Assembly: GCF_018614575.1 (NCBI RefSeq)
Contig: NZ_JAGGOJ010000018.1
Span: 62,001-126,000 of the forward strand
Direction of reading: 5' to 3'
From: Streptomyces sp. ISL-10
Lineage (GTDB): Bacteria; Actinomycetota; Actinomycetes; Streptomycetales; Streptomycetaceae
DNA: 64,000 bases
Positions 16,422 to 24,881 of this stretch are shown here, in pieces. The translations under genes and the position numbers were made by a program. Below the pieces are notes generated by a model. The model searched no databases. It was given only the letters and a program-made list of their open reading frames with translations, and was not told where the DNA came from. Each line of letters begins with the position of its first letter. The first letter of the stretch is position 1.

Positions 16422-17603
16422 TCAAGCCTCGCGAGCGGTCTGGTCTCGTCGCTGGGCAAAGATCTCGTCCATGGCCTCCGCGCCCTCCGTGATGACCGGA
16501 CGGAGCTGCTTGCGGTAGACCGCCTCCGTCGTCGCCTGACTGGTGTGGCCGACAAGCTGAGCGATGCGCTCCAAGGGGATTCCATGATCGGAGAGCAGCG
16601 AGACGAAACTGTGCCGCAGCTCCCTCGGGGTCCACTCCGGCACAAGTCCTGCCTTCCTCACGATGGCTTTGAAGTCACGCCGGACGTTCGCCGCGTCCAG
16701 CGGCTCCCCGCTCCGAGTGGTGAAGACACGGCCGGTCGGACTCCACTCCATTCCCTTCGACTCTCTCTCCTGTCTCTGCCACCGCTTGTGCTCTTCGAGC
16801 ACGTCGACCACCTGTTGCGGCAGCGCAATGGTCCGGCGGCTCTTCCTGGTCTTGGTCTCGCCGTGCTTGCGCACGGAGCGCCATACGGCGACGTGGGGCG
16901 GCACGCCGTCACCTGTCTCCAGGAAGACGTGATCCCACGTGAGGGGTCGCGCCTCTTCCGTACGCACGCCGCTGAGGAGCGAGAGAACCAGGTAGGCGTA
17001 CAGCCGTGAAGGGCGGGCGGCGGCCAGCACCGCTTCCGCCTGCTTCAAGTTCAGTGCCTTGCTCGGACGTCCGGGCCGTCCTTCCGGTGCGGTGACGAGC
17101 AGGGCGACATTCCGCGCGGCCTTGTCCCTGCGCTGAGCGTGCTCGATGGAGCGGCGAAGGATGGCCAGCAGGTCACGGAGGCTGCGCGTCGCGAGGTGCT
17201 CGGCCCTGTCGTCCAGCCAGTCATCGACGTCGTCCGCGCTGAGGTCCTTCAACTTCGCTTTGCCGATGAACGGGATGAGGTGCTTGTTGGCCATCGAGCG
17301 GTTCTTGCCGATGGTGCCCTTCTCATCGCGTCCCTTGAGTCCGCGCTCAAGCCAGTCGTTCACAGCGTCGGCCACGGTGTAGTTGGCCGGCGCCTTGACG
17401 CCCGACTGCACTTCCTTCTTCAGGTCCCGGATCTTCTGGCGCACCTCGGTCTTGGTCTTGCCGTAGACCTTCGGTCGGCGGCGCTTGCCGTTCGGGGCGT
17501 ACCCCAGGGACACCGCACCGACGTAGCGATTCTTGGCGGCGTCCCAATAGATCGTGTCCTCACCGTGGCCGGCCCTCCGGGCACGCTTCGGCGTCTCGGT
17601 CAT
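16422..17603 (-). CDS. int: AICE tyrosine recombinase (integrase)
   Basis: A 393-residue phage-type integrase. The N-terminal part contains an arm-binding-like region (WDAAKNRYVGAVSLG) and a SAM-like core-binding domain (about residues 73-165). The catalytic domain shows Arg214 (SGVRTEEARPL), the RELRHSF box with Arg330 and His331, His353 (LVGHTS) and the nucleophile Tyr363 (AVYRKQ). It integrates and, with Xis, excises the element at the 3' end of tRNA-Pro. It lies 82 bp from attL. A strong hairpin separates it from xis, so its expression may depend on read-through or on a promoter of its own. Confidence 0.95.
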   Translation of the reverse strand: MTETPKRARRAGHGEDTIYWDAAKNRYVGAVSLGYAPNGKRRRPKVYGKTKTEVRQKIRDLKKEVQSGVKAPANYTVADAVNDWLERGLKGRDEKGTIGKNRSMANKHLIPFIGKAKLKDLSADDVDDWLDDRAEHLATRSLRDLLAILRRSIEHAQRRDKAARNVALLVTAPEGRPGRPSKALNLKQAEAVLAAARPSRLYAYLVLSLLSGVRTEEARPLTWDHVFLETGDGVPPHVAVWRSVRKHGETKTRKSRRTIALPQQVVDVLEEHKRWQRQERESKGMEWSPTGRVFTTRSGEPLDAANVRRDFKAIVRKAGLVPEWTPRELRHSFVSLLSDHGIPLERIAQLVGHTSQATTEAVYRKQLRPVITEGAEAMDEIFAQRRDQTAREA

Positions 17604-17620
17604 GTGGTGTGTTCTCCAAA

Positions 17621-17656
17621 CGGCAGGGCCGCGCTTTGGGAAGCGCGGCCCTGCCG
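17621..17656 (-). terminator. Hairpin between xis and int
   Basis: A perfect 16-bp stem (CGGCAGGGCCGCGCTT with its complement) and a TGGG loop, only 18 nt before the int start codon. It could terminate xis transcripts or hide the int ribosome site, and so adjust the ratio of Xis to Int. Confidence 0.75.
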
Positions 17657-17689
17657 AAGTGCGTAGGGATGGATGGGTGTTCGGGCGGT

Positions 17690-17902
17690 TCAGGCGGCGG
17701 CTTCCGCCTCGCGCTTGAGGAGTTCGACGTACTGCGCGACGTACTCAGGCGGGACAAGTCGGCGACGGCCGATGCGGACGGTCTGGAGTCGCCCGAGGCG
17801 GATCTCCTCATAGATCAGCGATCGGCCGATGCCGAGAGTGGCCGCTGCTTCTTCCGGTCGGTACAGGAGCCGCTCGGCGGGAGCGGGGAGCGTGACGCTC
17901 AT
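17690..17902 (-). CDS. xis: Excisionase, MerR-like helix-turn-helix
   Basis: A 70-residue protein. LLYRPEEAAATLGIGRSLIYEEIRLGRLQTVRIGRRRLVPPEYVAQYV is the winged-helix pattern of AlpA/Xis-type excisionases; it spans residues 12-59 and is quoted here only by its key parts LGIGRSLIYEEI and GRRRLVP. Xis directs Int toward excision by bending attL and attR DNA. It sits upstream of int in the same direction, the usual AICE order rep-xis-int. A 456-bp space rich in TGACGC repeats lies upstream and probably contains its promoter. Confidence 0.88.
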   Translation of the reverse strand: MSVTLPAPAERLLYRPEEAAATLGIGRSLIYEEIRLGRLQTVRIGRRRLVPPEYVAQYVELLKREAEAAA

Positions 17903-17974
17903 TGCGGAGTGCCTCCTAGGCGGGAGGGTCTTAGGGGCTTCTCAGGGGCGCGTTTGTCCGAGGTGCGGATTTCT

Positions 17975-18180
17975 GCGTCACCGCGTCACCTGTGTCACGG
18001 GGCTCGTCTGACCTGCAGTTTCTCGTGACGCGGCGGGTCGTGGGGTGCGTCACGGGTGACGCAGGCCGTGTGTCACCCATGACGCAGGTGACGCGGGATG
18101 ACGCAGCGGCCGCCGTCTGCGTCACTGCTGTTGCGGCAGGTCACGGGCTGTTTCAGACTCCTGGGTGACGCAGGTGACGC
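17975..18180. repeat. Cluster of TGACGC/GCGTCA repeats, candidate origin or operator
   Basis: Eleven copies of the hexamer TGACGC or its complement lie in 206 bp: 17975, 17983, 18026, 18047, 18057, 18080, 18089, 18099, 18119, 18166 and 18175. Several are spaced 8-10 bp apart, and one pair forms GCGTCACGGGTGACGC. The cluster lies between rep and xis. It fits iterons for the AICE replication protein, or an operator of the xis promoter. Confidence 0.7.
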
Positions 18181-18299
18181 AGCGTCTCTTCCCTTGGGAC
18201 AAAAGGGAGGGATGTCTGTTGTGGTGCGGCGCGGCTCAGGAAGGAAATGCGGAGCCGCTTCGCGGCGCGACCATCGCGCGGCGGCGAGCCGCCGAACTG

Positions 18300-18338
18300 C
18301 AAGAGGAGCACGTCCGCGCGGGCCCGGTGCTCTTCTTG
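18300..18338 (-). terminator. Hairpin after the rep operon
   Basis: A 12-bp stem (CAAGAGGAGCAC with GTGCTCTTCTTG, one G-U pair) and a 15-nt GC-rich loop, 21 nt beyond the helicase stop codon. Confidence 0.55.
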
Positions 18339-18358
18339 CTTGTCCGTGCCGTGGCCGG

Positions 18359-19834
18359 TCAGTGCATCGCTTCCTGCTGGTGCGCGGGAGGCTCGGGCGG
18401 GCGGGTCATTTCGATGTAGCGGGCGGTGCTGGTGCGGCCCCAGTCGATGAGGACGGCGCGGGCGGCGAGGGTGGGTTGGAGGCGCTTGAGGCGGTCGGAG
18501 AGGACTTTGCCGGTGGTGGGCCAGCCCTTTGGCAGGGGACGGCATTCCTCGCCGGTGTAGAGGCCGGTGAGTGCGTGCAGCCACTCGGAGGAGGTCATCC
18601 GCGTCTCCTCGCCCGGCATCATGCCGGCGGCGTGCTTCAACACGGTCTGGGCCAGCAGGTCGCCTTCGATGACGTCGTCGTTGAGGTCGTCCAGGCTGGC
18701 CCGGTAGGCGCCCAGCGATCCGAAGCCGGTCGCCGCGTCGAGCTGCGCGCACAGGTGCGCGAAGTCGGCCATCCGCAGGTCGGTCGGGATGTCCGCCTCG
18801 GCGGCCCGCACCTGCACCGTGAGGTCCAGGAGCGAGCCGAGGATGACGGGCAGCACCTCCTCGTACTCCGCCCACAGCTCCGCCTCGGTCCGCCGCACGC
18901 TCGGGCGCTCCAGGCGCAGTGGAAGGAGGCGTTCGGCGAGGTCGGGCCGGATGACGCCGACGTCGATGCCGGTCAGCAGCATCGGCCGGCGGTAGCGGGC
19001 GCGGAAGACGTCCCCGTCGGTGAACAGGGCGCGCTTGACGTTCTCGGCTCCGGTGACGATGCAGCACATGGCGTCCGACAGGTCCGGCGTCATGTGGGAG
19101 AGGTTGTCCAGCGCGGTGACCCACCCGGCGGCGACGGCCGCGGTCAGGTTCTCCTCGTCCTTCGGGGCCCGCCTGAGGTCGCCGCTCATGCCCTCGATGA
19201 TCCGCACGAGCATCCGCCCGGCGGTGGACTTGCCCGCGCCCTGGGGGCCGGTGAGGAACGGTGCCGGGACGGGGACGGACGGGCCGAGGCAGCCGATCAG
19301 CCACGCAATCGCCAGGCACTCGGTCTCCGCCGTAGCGAAGTTGGTCAACCGCAAGAGGAGGTCGATGCCCTTGCCGTCGGTGTCCTTTACCGGCAGGGGC
19401 AGTTCCCCGGTGAGCTGCGTGCGCCGCCAGCACACCTCACGCGGGTCCGGAACAGCGACCTCCCACCCGGTCGGGTGGATGCGCACGGACTGCCCGTCGG
19501 TGCGGCCCAAGTCCAGCCATGTGGCACCGTCGAACCCGGGTGCGACGCGAATGTGGACCGGCTGCACTTCCTCGGTCAGCGCCAGCGCCTCGATCAAGTC
19601 CAATGCCTCCTTGAGGGCGGTTCCGTTGAACACGCCGACGCCGTCGCGGAAGAGGCCGACCATGAGTTCCTGCCGGTGGCTGCCGGTCGTGCCCTGGGAC
19701 CGGATGGGGCGGGCGACGGGGTGGCCGTTCTTCTGGGCGTAGACGGTGCCGTCGGCGGTGCGGAAGTACCGGAAGTGCTGCTGTGCGTAGTCGGTGATGA
19801 TCTCGCGGGCCGGGGTCTTGTCGTCTTCGGACAT
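18359..19834 (-). CDS. AICE replication helicase/ATPase
   Basis: A 491-residue P-loop protein. Walker A is FLTGPQGAGKSTAG (about residues 193-206); VTALDNLSH (Walker B-like) and RPMLLTGIDVGVIRPDLAERLLPL (sensor and arginine region) follow, as in plasmid and phage helicases of the D5/primase-helicase kind. The N-terminal 170 residues resemble the linker region of primase-helicases. The start lies 3 nt after the stop of the primase-polymerase gene, so both are translated together and probably act as one replication initiator of the RepPP type. The hairpin at 18300-18338 ends the operon. Confidence 0.85.
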   Translation of the reverse strand: MSEDDKTPAREIITDYAQQHFRYFRTADGTVYAQKNGHPVARPIRSQGTTGSHRQELMVGLFRDGVGVFNGTALKEALDLIEALALTEEVQPVHIRVAPGFDGATWLDLGRTDGQSVRIHPTGWEVAVPDPREVCWRRTQLTGELPLPVKDTDGKGIDLLLRLTNFATAETECLAIAWLIGCLGPSVPVPAPFLTGPQGAGKSTAGRMLVRIIEGMSGDLRRAPKDEENLTAAVAAGWVTALDNLSHMTPDLSDAMCCIVTGAENVKRALFTDGDVFRARYRRPMLLTGIDVGVIRPDLAERLLPLRLERPSVRRTEAELWAEYEEVLPVILGSLLDLTVQVRAAEADIPTDLRMADFAHLCAQLDAATGFGSLGAYRASLDDLNDDVIEGDLLAQTVLKHAAGMMPGEETRMTSSEWLHALTGLYTGEECRPLPKGWPTTGKVLSDRLKRLQPTLAARAVLIDWGRTSTARYIEMTRPPEPPAHQQEAMH

Positions 19835-19837
19835 GGC

Positions 19838-20689
19838 TCACATCCCCAGGGCGGTGCGGGCGTTGGTCCATGCGTCGGTGCAGTGCCGCAGGGTTTCGCC
19901 CTTGGCCTGCGCGGCGGTGAACAGTCGTGCGACATGGGTGTCGGTCAGGCAACCGCACCGACCGTGCGCGGAAAGCACGGCGAGGAACGTGCGATACACG
20001 GTGGCGTGCACCTGGCTCCGCGCCTCGGTGATGCGCTGCTCCGCCATCGCGATGCCACGCTCCAGGTAGACGGGCGTGCGGTGATGGCACTCCCTACCCC
20101 CGGCGGGCGTGGGCACGGTGACGACGTGCGTCGGCCGAACCGCACGGGCGGTCCGCGCCACAAGGGTGCGGATGGCGTCGGGCAGGGCGGTCATGGTGCC
20201 GGTGCCGGGACCCAGCCACCGGGCGTAGGCCATCGTGGATTTGATGTCCACGCCCGGGCGGACGGCGTTCGCGGAGCGCATCGTGCCCCGGTAGATCCAG
20301 TGCTCGCCGCGCGTCGTGGCCACGGTCCGGGTCGGAGGCAGCGCGGTGCGGGCCCAGGCGACGGCGTCGGCTTCGTCCAGGTCCACGACAGTGAGCCCGG
20401 CCCCGGCGGGGTGGTAGGCGACGGCGGCGGCCGTGCGCCACATCGGCGCCCAGGCGGGTGAGGTGATGACGGCGGTGTCGGTGGTGGCGGCTGCCCAGCC
20501 GTGGCACACGCGCGGGCACCGGCAGTCCCCGGCGGTCTTCATGTTCGGCCGTCCGCCGCACGCGCCGTCCGTGCAGGCGGGGCAGTTTCCGAACGGTACC
20601 TTCCCTTTGCGTAGCGGCAGGACGGGGATGCCCGCTTGGGCCAGGCTGAGCGCCGTTCGGAGGTAGTCGTTCGTGCTCGGTTGGGTCAT
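19838..20689 (-). CDS. Bifunctional DNA primase/polymerase (prim-pol) of the AICE
   Basis: A 283-residue prim-pol domain protein. It shows the opening AGIPVLPLRKGKVP, a zinc-ribbon-like cysteine cluster (CPACTDGACG, CRCPRVCHG), the catalytic acidic motif TVVDLDEAD (about residues 101-109), and GEHWIYRG and PGVDIKS of the archaeo-eukaryotic primase fold. It would prime and start DNA synthesis at the element's origin. ATG 20689 has GGAGAG at a good distance, so the longer reading upstream is rejected. It heads a two-gene operon with the helicase. Confidence 0.87.
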   Translation of the reverse strand: MTQPSTNDYLRTALSLAQAGIPVLPLRKGKVPFGNCPACTDGACGGRPNMKTAGDCRCPRVCHGWAAATTDTAVITSPAWAPMWRTAAAVAYHPAGAGLTVVDLDEADAVAWARTALPPTRTVATTRGEHWIYRGTMRSANAVRPGVDIKSTMAYARWLGPGTGTMTALPDAIRTLVARTARAVRPTHVVTVPTPAGGRECHHRTPVYLERGIAMAEQRITEARSQVHATVYRTFLAVLSAHGRCGCLTDTHVARLFTAAQAKGETLRHCTDAWTNARTALGM

Positions 20690-20896
20690 GCTGGATCTCT
20701 CCAGTTCTCGTGACGCTGGATGAGGGCGGCCCCGGCTTTGGCGAGAGGGGGCCGCCCTCTGCTTGTCGAAAGACGGCGTGTGATGACGCCACTTGTTGAC
20801 GGGCGGGTTGTCAGTGGCCCTCGATACGTTGATCAGCGGACGTCTCGCGCCTGGGTGAGTGCGAGACACGGCGATCCTGAGAGGCACGGGAGTCAG

Positions 20897-21877
20897 ATGA
20901 CGGCGTGGCTGATGTACCTGGGGGACGACCCGAAGCGTGTGGGCGGCGGTTACGACGACAGCAGCTCGACCCACTACAGCTGGGACAGCCGTGTCCCGAA
21001 CTCGACGCATGTCCAGGTCGGTGACGTGATCGTGCTGTGGAACGGCGAGACCCTGCTCGGGATGTCGGCCATCGAGCACATCGAAACCGGAACCGGGACC
21101 AAGGACCTCAGCTCGTGCCCCGCGTGCGGAAAGGCGGACATCGCCGAACGCAAAACAATGACGCCCAAGTACCGCTGCTGGACCAAGACCTGCAAGGCCG
21201 AATTCGAAGAGCCGGCTGTCGAGACGGTGCCCGTCACGACGTACCGCGCCCGATACGAATCGGGCTGGATCGACCTTCACGGCCACGTCTCGGGTGGCGA
21301 ACTGCGTCAGCTCTGCGAGGAGCAGCGCTCACAGAACGCCCTGCGCAGGCTGCGCTGGGACGACTTCCGTGCACGGGTCGAGACGGGGAAGAACGCGACC
21401 CCGCTCGACGTCATCGACACCAGCCGCGAGGTCATCGCCGGCGGCCACACCGAGCGGACCGTCAGGGCACGGAAGGGGCAGCCGGCCTTCCGCGCCGCGC
21501 TGCTGGAGAGCTTCGGTCAGGTCTGCGCGTTCACCGGTCCCATGCCGGCCTACGTCCTCGACGCGGCCCACCTCTACAGCTACGCGGCCAACGGCAAGCA
21601 CCACACTTCCGGCGGTCTCCTCCTACGCAAGGACGTCCACCGGCTCTTCGACCTCGGGCAGATCGCCATCGAACCGAATACGCTCACCATGGACGTCGCA
21701 CCCCAAACCCGCGCCTGGGACGCATACGCCAAGCTCCACGGCAGCCCGCTCGCAGTCCCCATCACCGCGACCCACAAGAAGTGGATTGCCGCGCACTGGG
21801 AACAGCATCGAGGCACGGCTGCTGTCGCCATTCCGGCGCAGGGCACCGCCTCGCAGCTGAACATGGCCGCGAGTTAG
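20897..21877 (+). CDS. HNH endonuclease with N-terminal PUA/EVE-like reader domain and zinc ribbon
   Basis: A 326-residue protein on the strand opposite to its neighbours. The N-terminal part (about residues 1-65) with HYSWDSRVP and GDVIVLWNGETLLGMSAIE looks like the PUA/EVE-type fold that reads modified bases. A zinc ribbon follows (Cys74, Cys77, Cys94, Cys99). The C-terminal HNH domain has CAFTG (Cys210), LDAAH (His225) and LLLRKDVHRLFD (His248). From memory, actinomycetes have many such fusions, and some EVE-HNH and McrA-type proteins restrict modified phage DNA. I infer a modification-dependent restriction enzyme. GGGAG lies 4 nt before the ATG. It is probably cargo with its own promoter. 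Confidence 0.8.
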   Translation: MTAWLMYLGDDPKRVGGGYDDSSSTHYSWDSRVPNSTHVQVGDVIVLWNGETLLGMSAIEHIETGTGTKDLSSCPACGKADIAERKTMTPKYRCWTKTCKAEFEEPAVETVPVTTYRARYESGWIDLHGHVSGGELRQLCEEQRSQNALRRLRWDDFRARVETGKNATPLDVIDTSREVIAGGHTERTVRARKGQPAFRAALLESFGQVCAFTGPMPAYVLDAAHLYSYAANGKHHTSGGLLLRKDVHRLFDLGQIAIEPNTLTMDVAPQTRAWDAYAKLHGSPLAVPITATHKKWIAAHWEQHRGTAAVAIPAQGTASQLNMAAS

Positions 21878-21932
21878 GTCTACTTGAGCCCTCGCCGGGC
21901 CGTGCCAGCTCACAGCCGGCGACTGACGCCGC

Positions 21933-22121
21933 CTACAGGGCGGGGATGGCGTTGATGACGGCGTTGGCAAGCTGGTTGATGGGTTCGGCGGCACCGGTGG
22001 AGGCGAGGAAGAAGCCGAACCCGGCCGCTATGAAGGCGGCGCCCGCGCTGAGGCTGCGGGAGCGGAGCAGGAAGAACAGGACGAGGCCGAAGAGCAGGAC
22101 GAGCGAGACGGTCACGGCCAT
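21933..22121 (-). CDS. Small two-helix membrane protein of the AICE
   Basis: A 62-residue protein, MAVTVSLVLLFGLVLFFLLR followed by a basic turn and a second hydrophobic stretch (AGAAFIAAGFGFFLAS). It has no enzymatic motif. Small membrane proteins downstream of tra are common in AICEs and Streptomyces plasmids, where some take part in intramycelial spread (Spd proteins). I assign it to that group by position only. Its promoter would overlap or lie in the CTCCCTG repeat block. Confidence 0.65.
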   Translation of the reverse strand: MAVTVSLVLLFGLVLFFLLRSRSLSAGAAFIAAGFGFFLASTGAAEPINQLANAVINAIPAL

Positions 22122-22247
22122 GCCGTGTGCCTCCTTCTGGTCGTGTCGGTGACGGAAGCGGAACGAGCTTCGAGGGTCGGACAGGGAAGTTGTGGCACCC
22201 GCTGGGGGGTGGCTTCTGGAGGGGGTTTCGGGGGCCTGGCCTGCGGT

Positions 22248-22361
22248 GCCTCCCTGCCTCCCTGGTAGATCATTTGTGCAGGTCAGGCTCAGGGAGTGGG
22301 GGCAGGGAGGCGGTCAGGGAGTTCTCCCTGCCTCCCTGTCCCGACGTGGGTCGCCTCCCTG
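22248..22361. repeat. CTCCCTG repeat block at the tra stop codon, candidate clt
   Basis: The core CTCCCTG occurs eight times in 114 bp. Five copies face forward (from 22250, 22258, 22324, 22332 and 22355) and three are inverted (22290, 22303 and 22315). Several extend to the 8-bp period GCCTCCCT in tandem. The last copy touches the tra stop. Streptomyces TraB proteins recognise 8-bp repeats in a clt locus near the 3' end of traB, so this is the likely transfer site. Confidence 0.7.
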
Positions 22362-24467
22362 TCACTGGGACGCGGAAGCGGAATCCTCGCTGTCGCGGTT
22401 GGTGAGCGCTTGGGCGACGCGGTCACGGGCGACGACCATGCGGCCGTCGGACTTGTACGGCTCGGCGCCGGCGTCGTCCAGGACGCGCTTGAGGTCGACG
22501 AACGACCACTTGCCGTAGGTGTCCTCGCTCAGCGCGGAGAGCCGCTTGATGACGTCCTGGGTGCGCACCCGGTCATCGCTGCCCAGCACCGCGAGGATGT
22601 CGGCGAGCGGGTCGCGCTCCTCCCCCCGCTCGATGACGTGCAGGGTGGTCACGCCGTGGCGCAGGGCCTTGGCCCGCTCGGCGACCTTGGCGGCCGGGTC
22701 GTCGTCGATGAAGTGCGTGCGGACCGTGATGGACGACTGCCCCTTGGGCATCTCGATGCCGTCGGAGGCGACCACCAGGGTTCCCTTGTCGAGACCCTGG
22801 CGCAGCAGGTGCGGGGCGGCGCCGTCGTCCACGGCCTTGTCGCCCAGCGCCATCCGCGACTGCGACTCGGTGCCCAGGACGAGGGAGGCGCGGGTGTGCG
22901 CGCCCTCGCGGACCAGCTTGGGAAGGTTCTGGTCGGTCGGGTCCTGGGTGCCCTGCCACATCAGCACGTCGACCGCACGACCCTGGTTGTGGATCTTGCG
23001 GACGGCCATGAAGTAGCGCGAGGTGGCCTTGGCGCCGCCGTAGGGCCGCTTGGCGTCGTCGACCGCCGGGCACATGAACGCGACCTGCGCCTCGTCCACC
23101 AGGACGATCAGCGGCCGGAAGACGGCCGACGGGTCGGTGCGACGCACCTCCATGCGGCGGTTCATCTCGTCCACCGCGTCCTCGACCATCTCGGTGACCT
23201 GGATGACGTGGTCATCGGTCGGTCCCTGGATGAGGACGTCGGCGATGCCGTCGAACATGGCCCAGTCCCCGACGCCCTTGAGGTCGCCCAGCCAGAACTG
23301 CACCGACCGGTCCAGCGCCAGCCACAGAGCCAGGGCACGCAGAGAAGCGGTCTTGCCCTGGTTGGAGCGGCCCGTGACGAGCAAATGACGCTGATACACG
23401 CTCAACTCGGCCGCGTCGCCCCGCAGGTCCTGACCCCACGGGGCCCTGCCGGTCTTGTAGTTCGCGGTCAGCGTCTCGTCCGTGACCAGCGGGGAGGGGC
23501 CGATCGGCTCATCCAGCGCCCCCGAGTCGGCGATCCACAGCCGCACCGTGCGGGCGGCCGGCGGGATGGTGATGAACACCTCGTGCTCGTGCCGGGTCAG
23601 GTTCTCCGCCAGCTTGCGCCGCCGGTTCTGCACCTCGATCGTCGACACACCGGACGGAAGCGTGACATCGACCTCGACACCGCACCCGGCGATCGTGATC
23701 GGGCCGAGCATTGCCGCGCCGGCGTCGCCCATCTCCTTGATCGCGTTCCGCAGCTGAGCGATGCCCAGATCGCGCAGGGCCTTGACCACGATCGACGGGG
23801 TGATCGGCTCACCCTCGCCGGAGCGAGCCTTGGCGGGCAGGACCCAGTTCGGTGCGGCCTGCCGATGCTTGCCGACGGCCCAGACGCCAGCCAGTGCGAG
23901 CCACGGGCCGACCGCGACCAACGGTCCCCACAAGATTGTGACCAGGACGACGAGCAGGTGAATCAGGTCGACCAGGGCCATCAGCGGCGTGACGACGTCA
24001 CCAGGTTGCTTGGTCGCTATGGCCAGGGCGATGCCGATGACGAGCAGTCCGCCGATCGTGCCGCCCGCGCCGTAGGCGGCGTTCTTCGCGATCCGCTCGG
24101 GTGAGGTGATCAGGTCCATGCGCCGCTTGTGCCGGGCCGCGCGGAACTGCTGCCCGCGCTCCTCCCACTCGGCGGCGACCTCGTAGTTCCCTGCCGCTTC
24201 GGCGGCGCGGATCATCCGCTCGTAGCGGGCGGCCGTGCGGCCGTCCCACGCCCGCTTCGCGACGATCCGCGTGCCACCGAGGACGTAGGAGCCGTGCCGG
24301 ACGACGGCGCGGCCGGTGGCCCGGGTGCGCTCGTGCGTGGCCACCGTGCGGGCCGCCCGGCCGGAGCGCACCCACAGCGGCACCGGCCGCTCCACCGGCG
24401 CGGGCGGCGGGGCCGGATCCTCTTCTGCGGCGGGGGTCTTGAACAGGGGAACGACGTTCTCGGTCAT
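22362..24467 (-). CDS. TraB-like FtsK/SpoIIIE DNA translocase
   Basis: A 701-residue conjugative translocase. Two or three hydrophobic helices lie about residues 130-195 (GGTIGGLLVIGIALAIA, IHLLVVLVTILWGPLVAVG). The motor domain has Walker A LVTGRSNQGKTASL (about 360-373), FWLGDLKG, and Walker B LIVLVDEAQVAF (about 450-461). A C-terminal winged-helix domain (last 80 residues, TQDVIKRLSALSEDTYGKW) corresponds to the TraB part that reads clt repeats. It pumps double-stranded DNA between mycelia. ATG 24467 has GGAGAGAGA upstream. The CTCCCTG repeats at its stop are the expected target. Confidence 0.92.
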   Translation of the reverse strand: MTENVVPLFKTPAAEEDPAPPPAPVERPVPLWVRSGRAARTVATHERTRATGRAVVRHGSYVLGGTRIVAKRAWDGRTAARYERMIRAAEAAGNYEVAAEWEERGQQFRAARHKRRMDLITSPERIAKNAAYGAGGTIGGLLVIGIALAIATKQPGDVVTPLMALVDLIHLLVVLVTILWGPLVAVGPWLALAGVWAVGKHRQAAPNWVLPAKARSGEGEPITPSIVVKALRDLGIAQLRNAIKEMGDAGAAMLGPITIAGCGVEVDVTLPSGVSTIEVQNRRRKLAENLTRHEHEVFITIPPAARTVRLWIADSGALDEPIGPSPLVTDETLTANYKTGRAPWGQDLRGDAAELSVYQRHLLVTGRSNQGKTASLRALALWLALDRSVQFWLGDLKGVGDWAMFDGIADVLIQGPTDDHVIQVTEMVEDAVDEMNRRMEVRRTDPSAVFRPLIVLVDEAQVAFMCPAVDDAKRPYGGAKATSRYFMAVRKIHNQGRAVDVLMWQGTQDPTDQNLPKLVREGAHTRASLVLGTESQSRMALGDKAVDDGAAPHLLRQGLDKGTLVVASDGIEMPKGQSSITVRTHFIDDDPAAKVAERAKALRHGVTTLHVIERGEERDPLADILAVLGSDDRVRTQDVIKRLSALSEDTYGKWSFVDLKRVLDDAGAEPYKSDGRMVVARDRVAQALTNRDSEDSASASQ

Positions 24468-24556
24468 GCTGGTCTCTCTCCTGCTGCTCGAAAGGGTGGC
24501 GGGTGGGCCCGGGGCGGCCGGATTCCTTGGCCGGGTGCGGCCGCCCCGGGGCGTGG

Positions 24557-24880
24557 TCACAGCCCAAGCCGGCGGGCGGCCTGCTCGATGCGCCGCAGGT
24601 CCTTCTCGGCCTGCTGGCGTGCGGCCCGGGCCTTGGCACGGTCGGCACGGTCGGCGGTGCGCTCCTTGGTCCTGGCGGCGGCCACGGCGTTCTTGGCGTT
24701 CTCCAGCGCGGACTGCATCGCGGTGACCTCACGGGCGCCGCGCTCCTCGGCGGCCTGGTCGATGCGGTCGATCCGGCGGTCGATGCGCGGGTCAACCGCA
24801 TCAGCGACGGCCTGCTTCGCGCCGCGCAGAACGAGCAGGGCCCGCTGTCGCTTCTCGGCCGGCGTGTAGCTGCGGTACAT
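24557..24880 (-). CDS. Conserved AICE coiled-coil protein
   Basis: A 107-residue, highly charged, helical protein with no membrane segment: MYRSYTPAEKRQRALLVLRG at the start, then AVDPRIDRRIDRIDQAAEERGARE and a long Arg/Ala/Lys coiled coil. AAGGAG precedes the ATG, which lies 1 nt after the TGA of the upstream gene. It is translated with the transfer operon, directly upstream of tra. Function unknown; a structural partner of Tra is conceivable. Confidence 0.65.
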   Translation of the reverse strand: MYRSYTPAEKRQRALLVLRGAKQAVADAVDPRIDRRIDRIDQAAEERGAREVTAMQSALENAKNAVAAARTKERTADRADRAKARAARQQAEKDLRRIEQAARRLGL

Positions 24881-24881
24881 G

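Noticed and set aside
22296..24104. 602-codon plus-strand frame opposite tra
   Set aside because: It is an antisense shadow of the FtsK-like gene, Val/Asp/Arg-rich without motifs.
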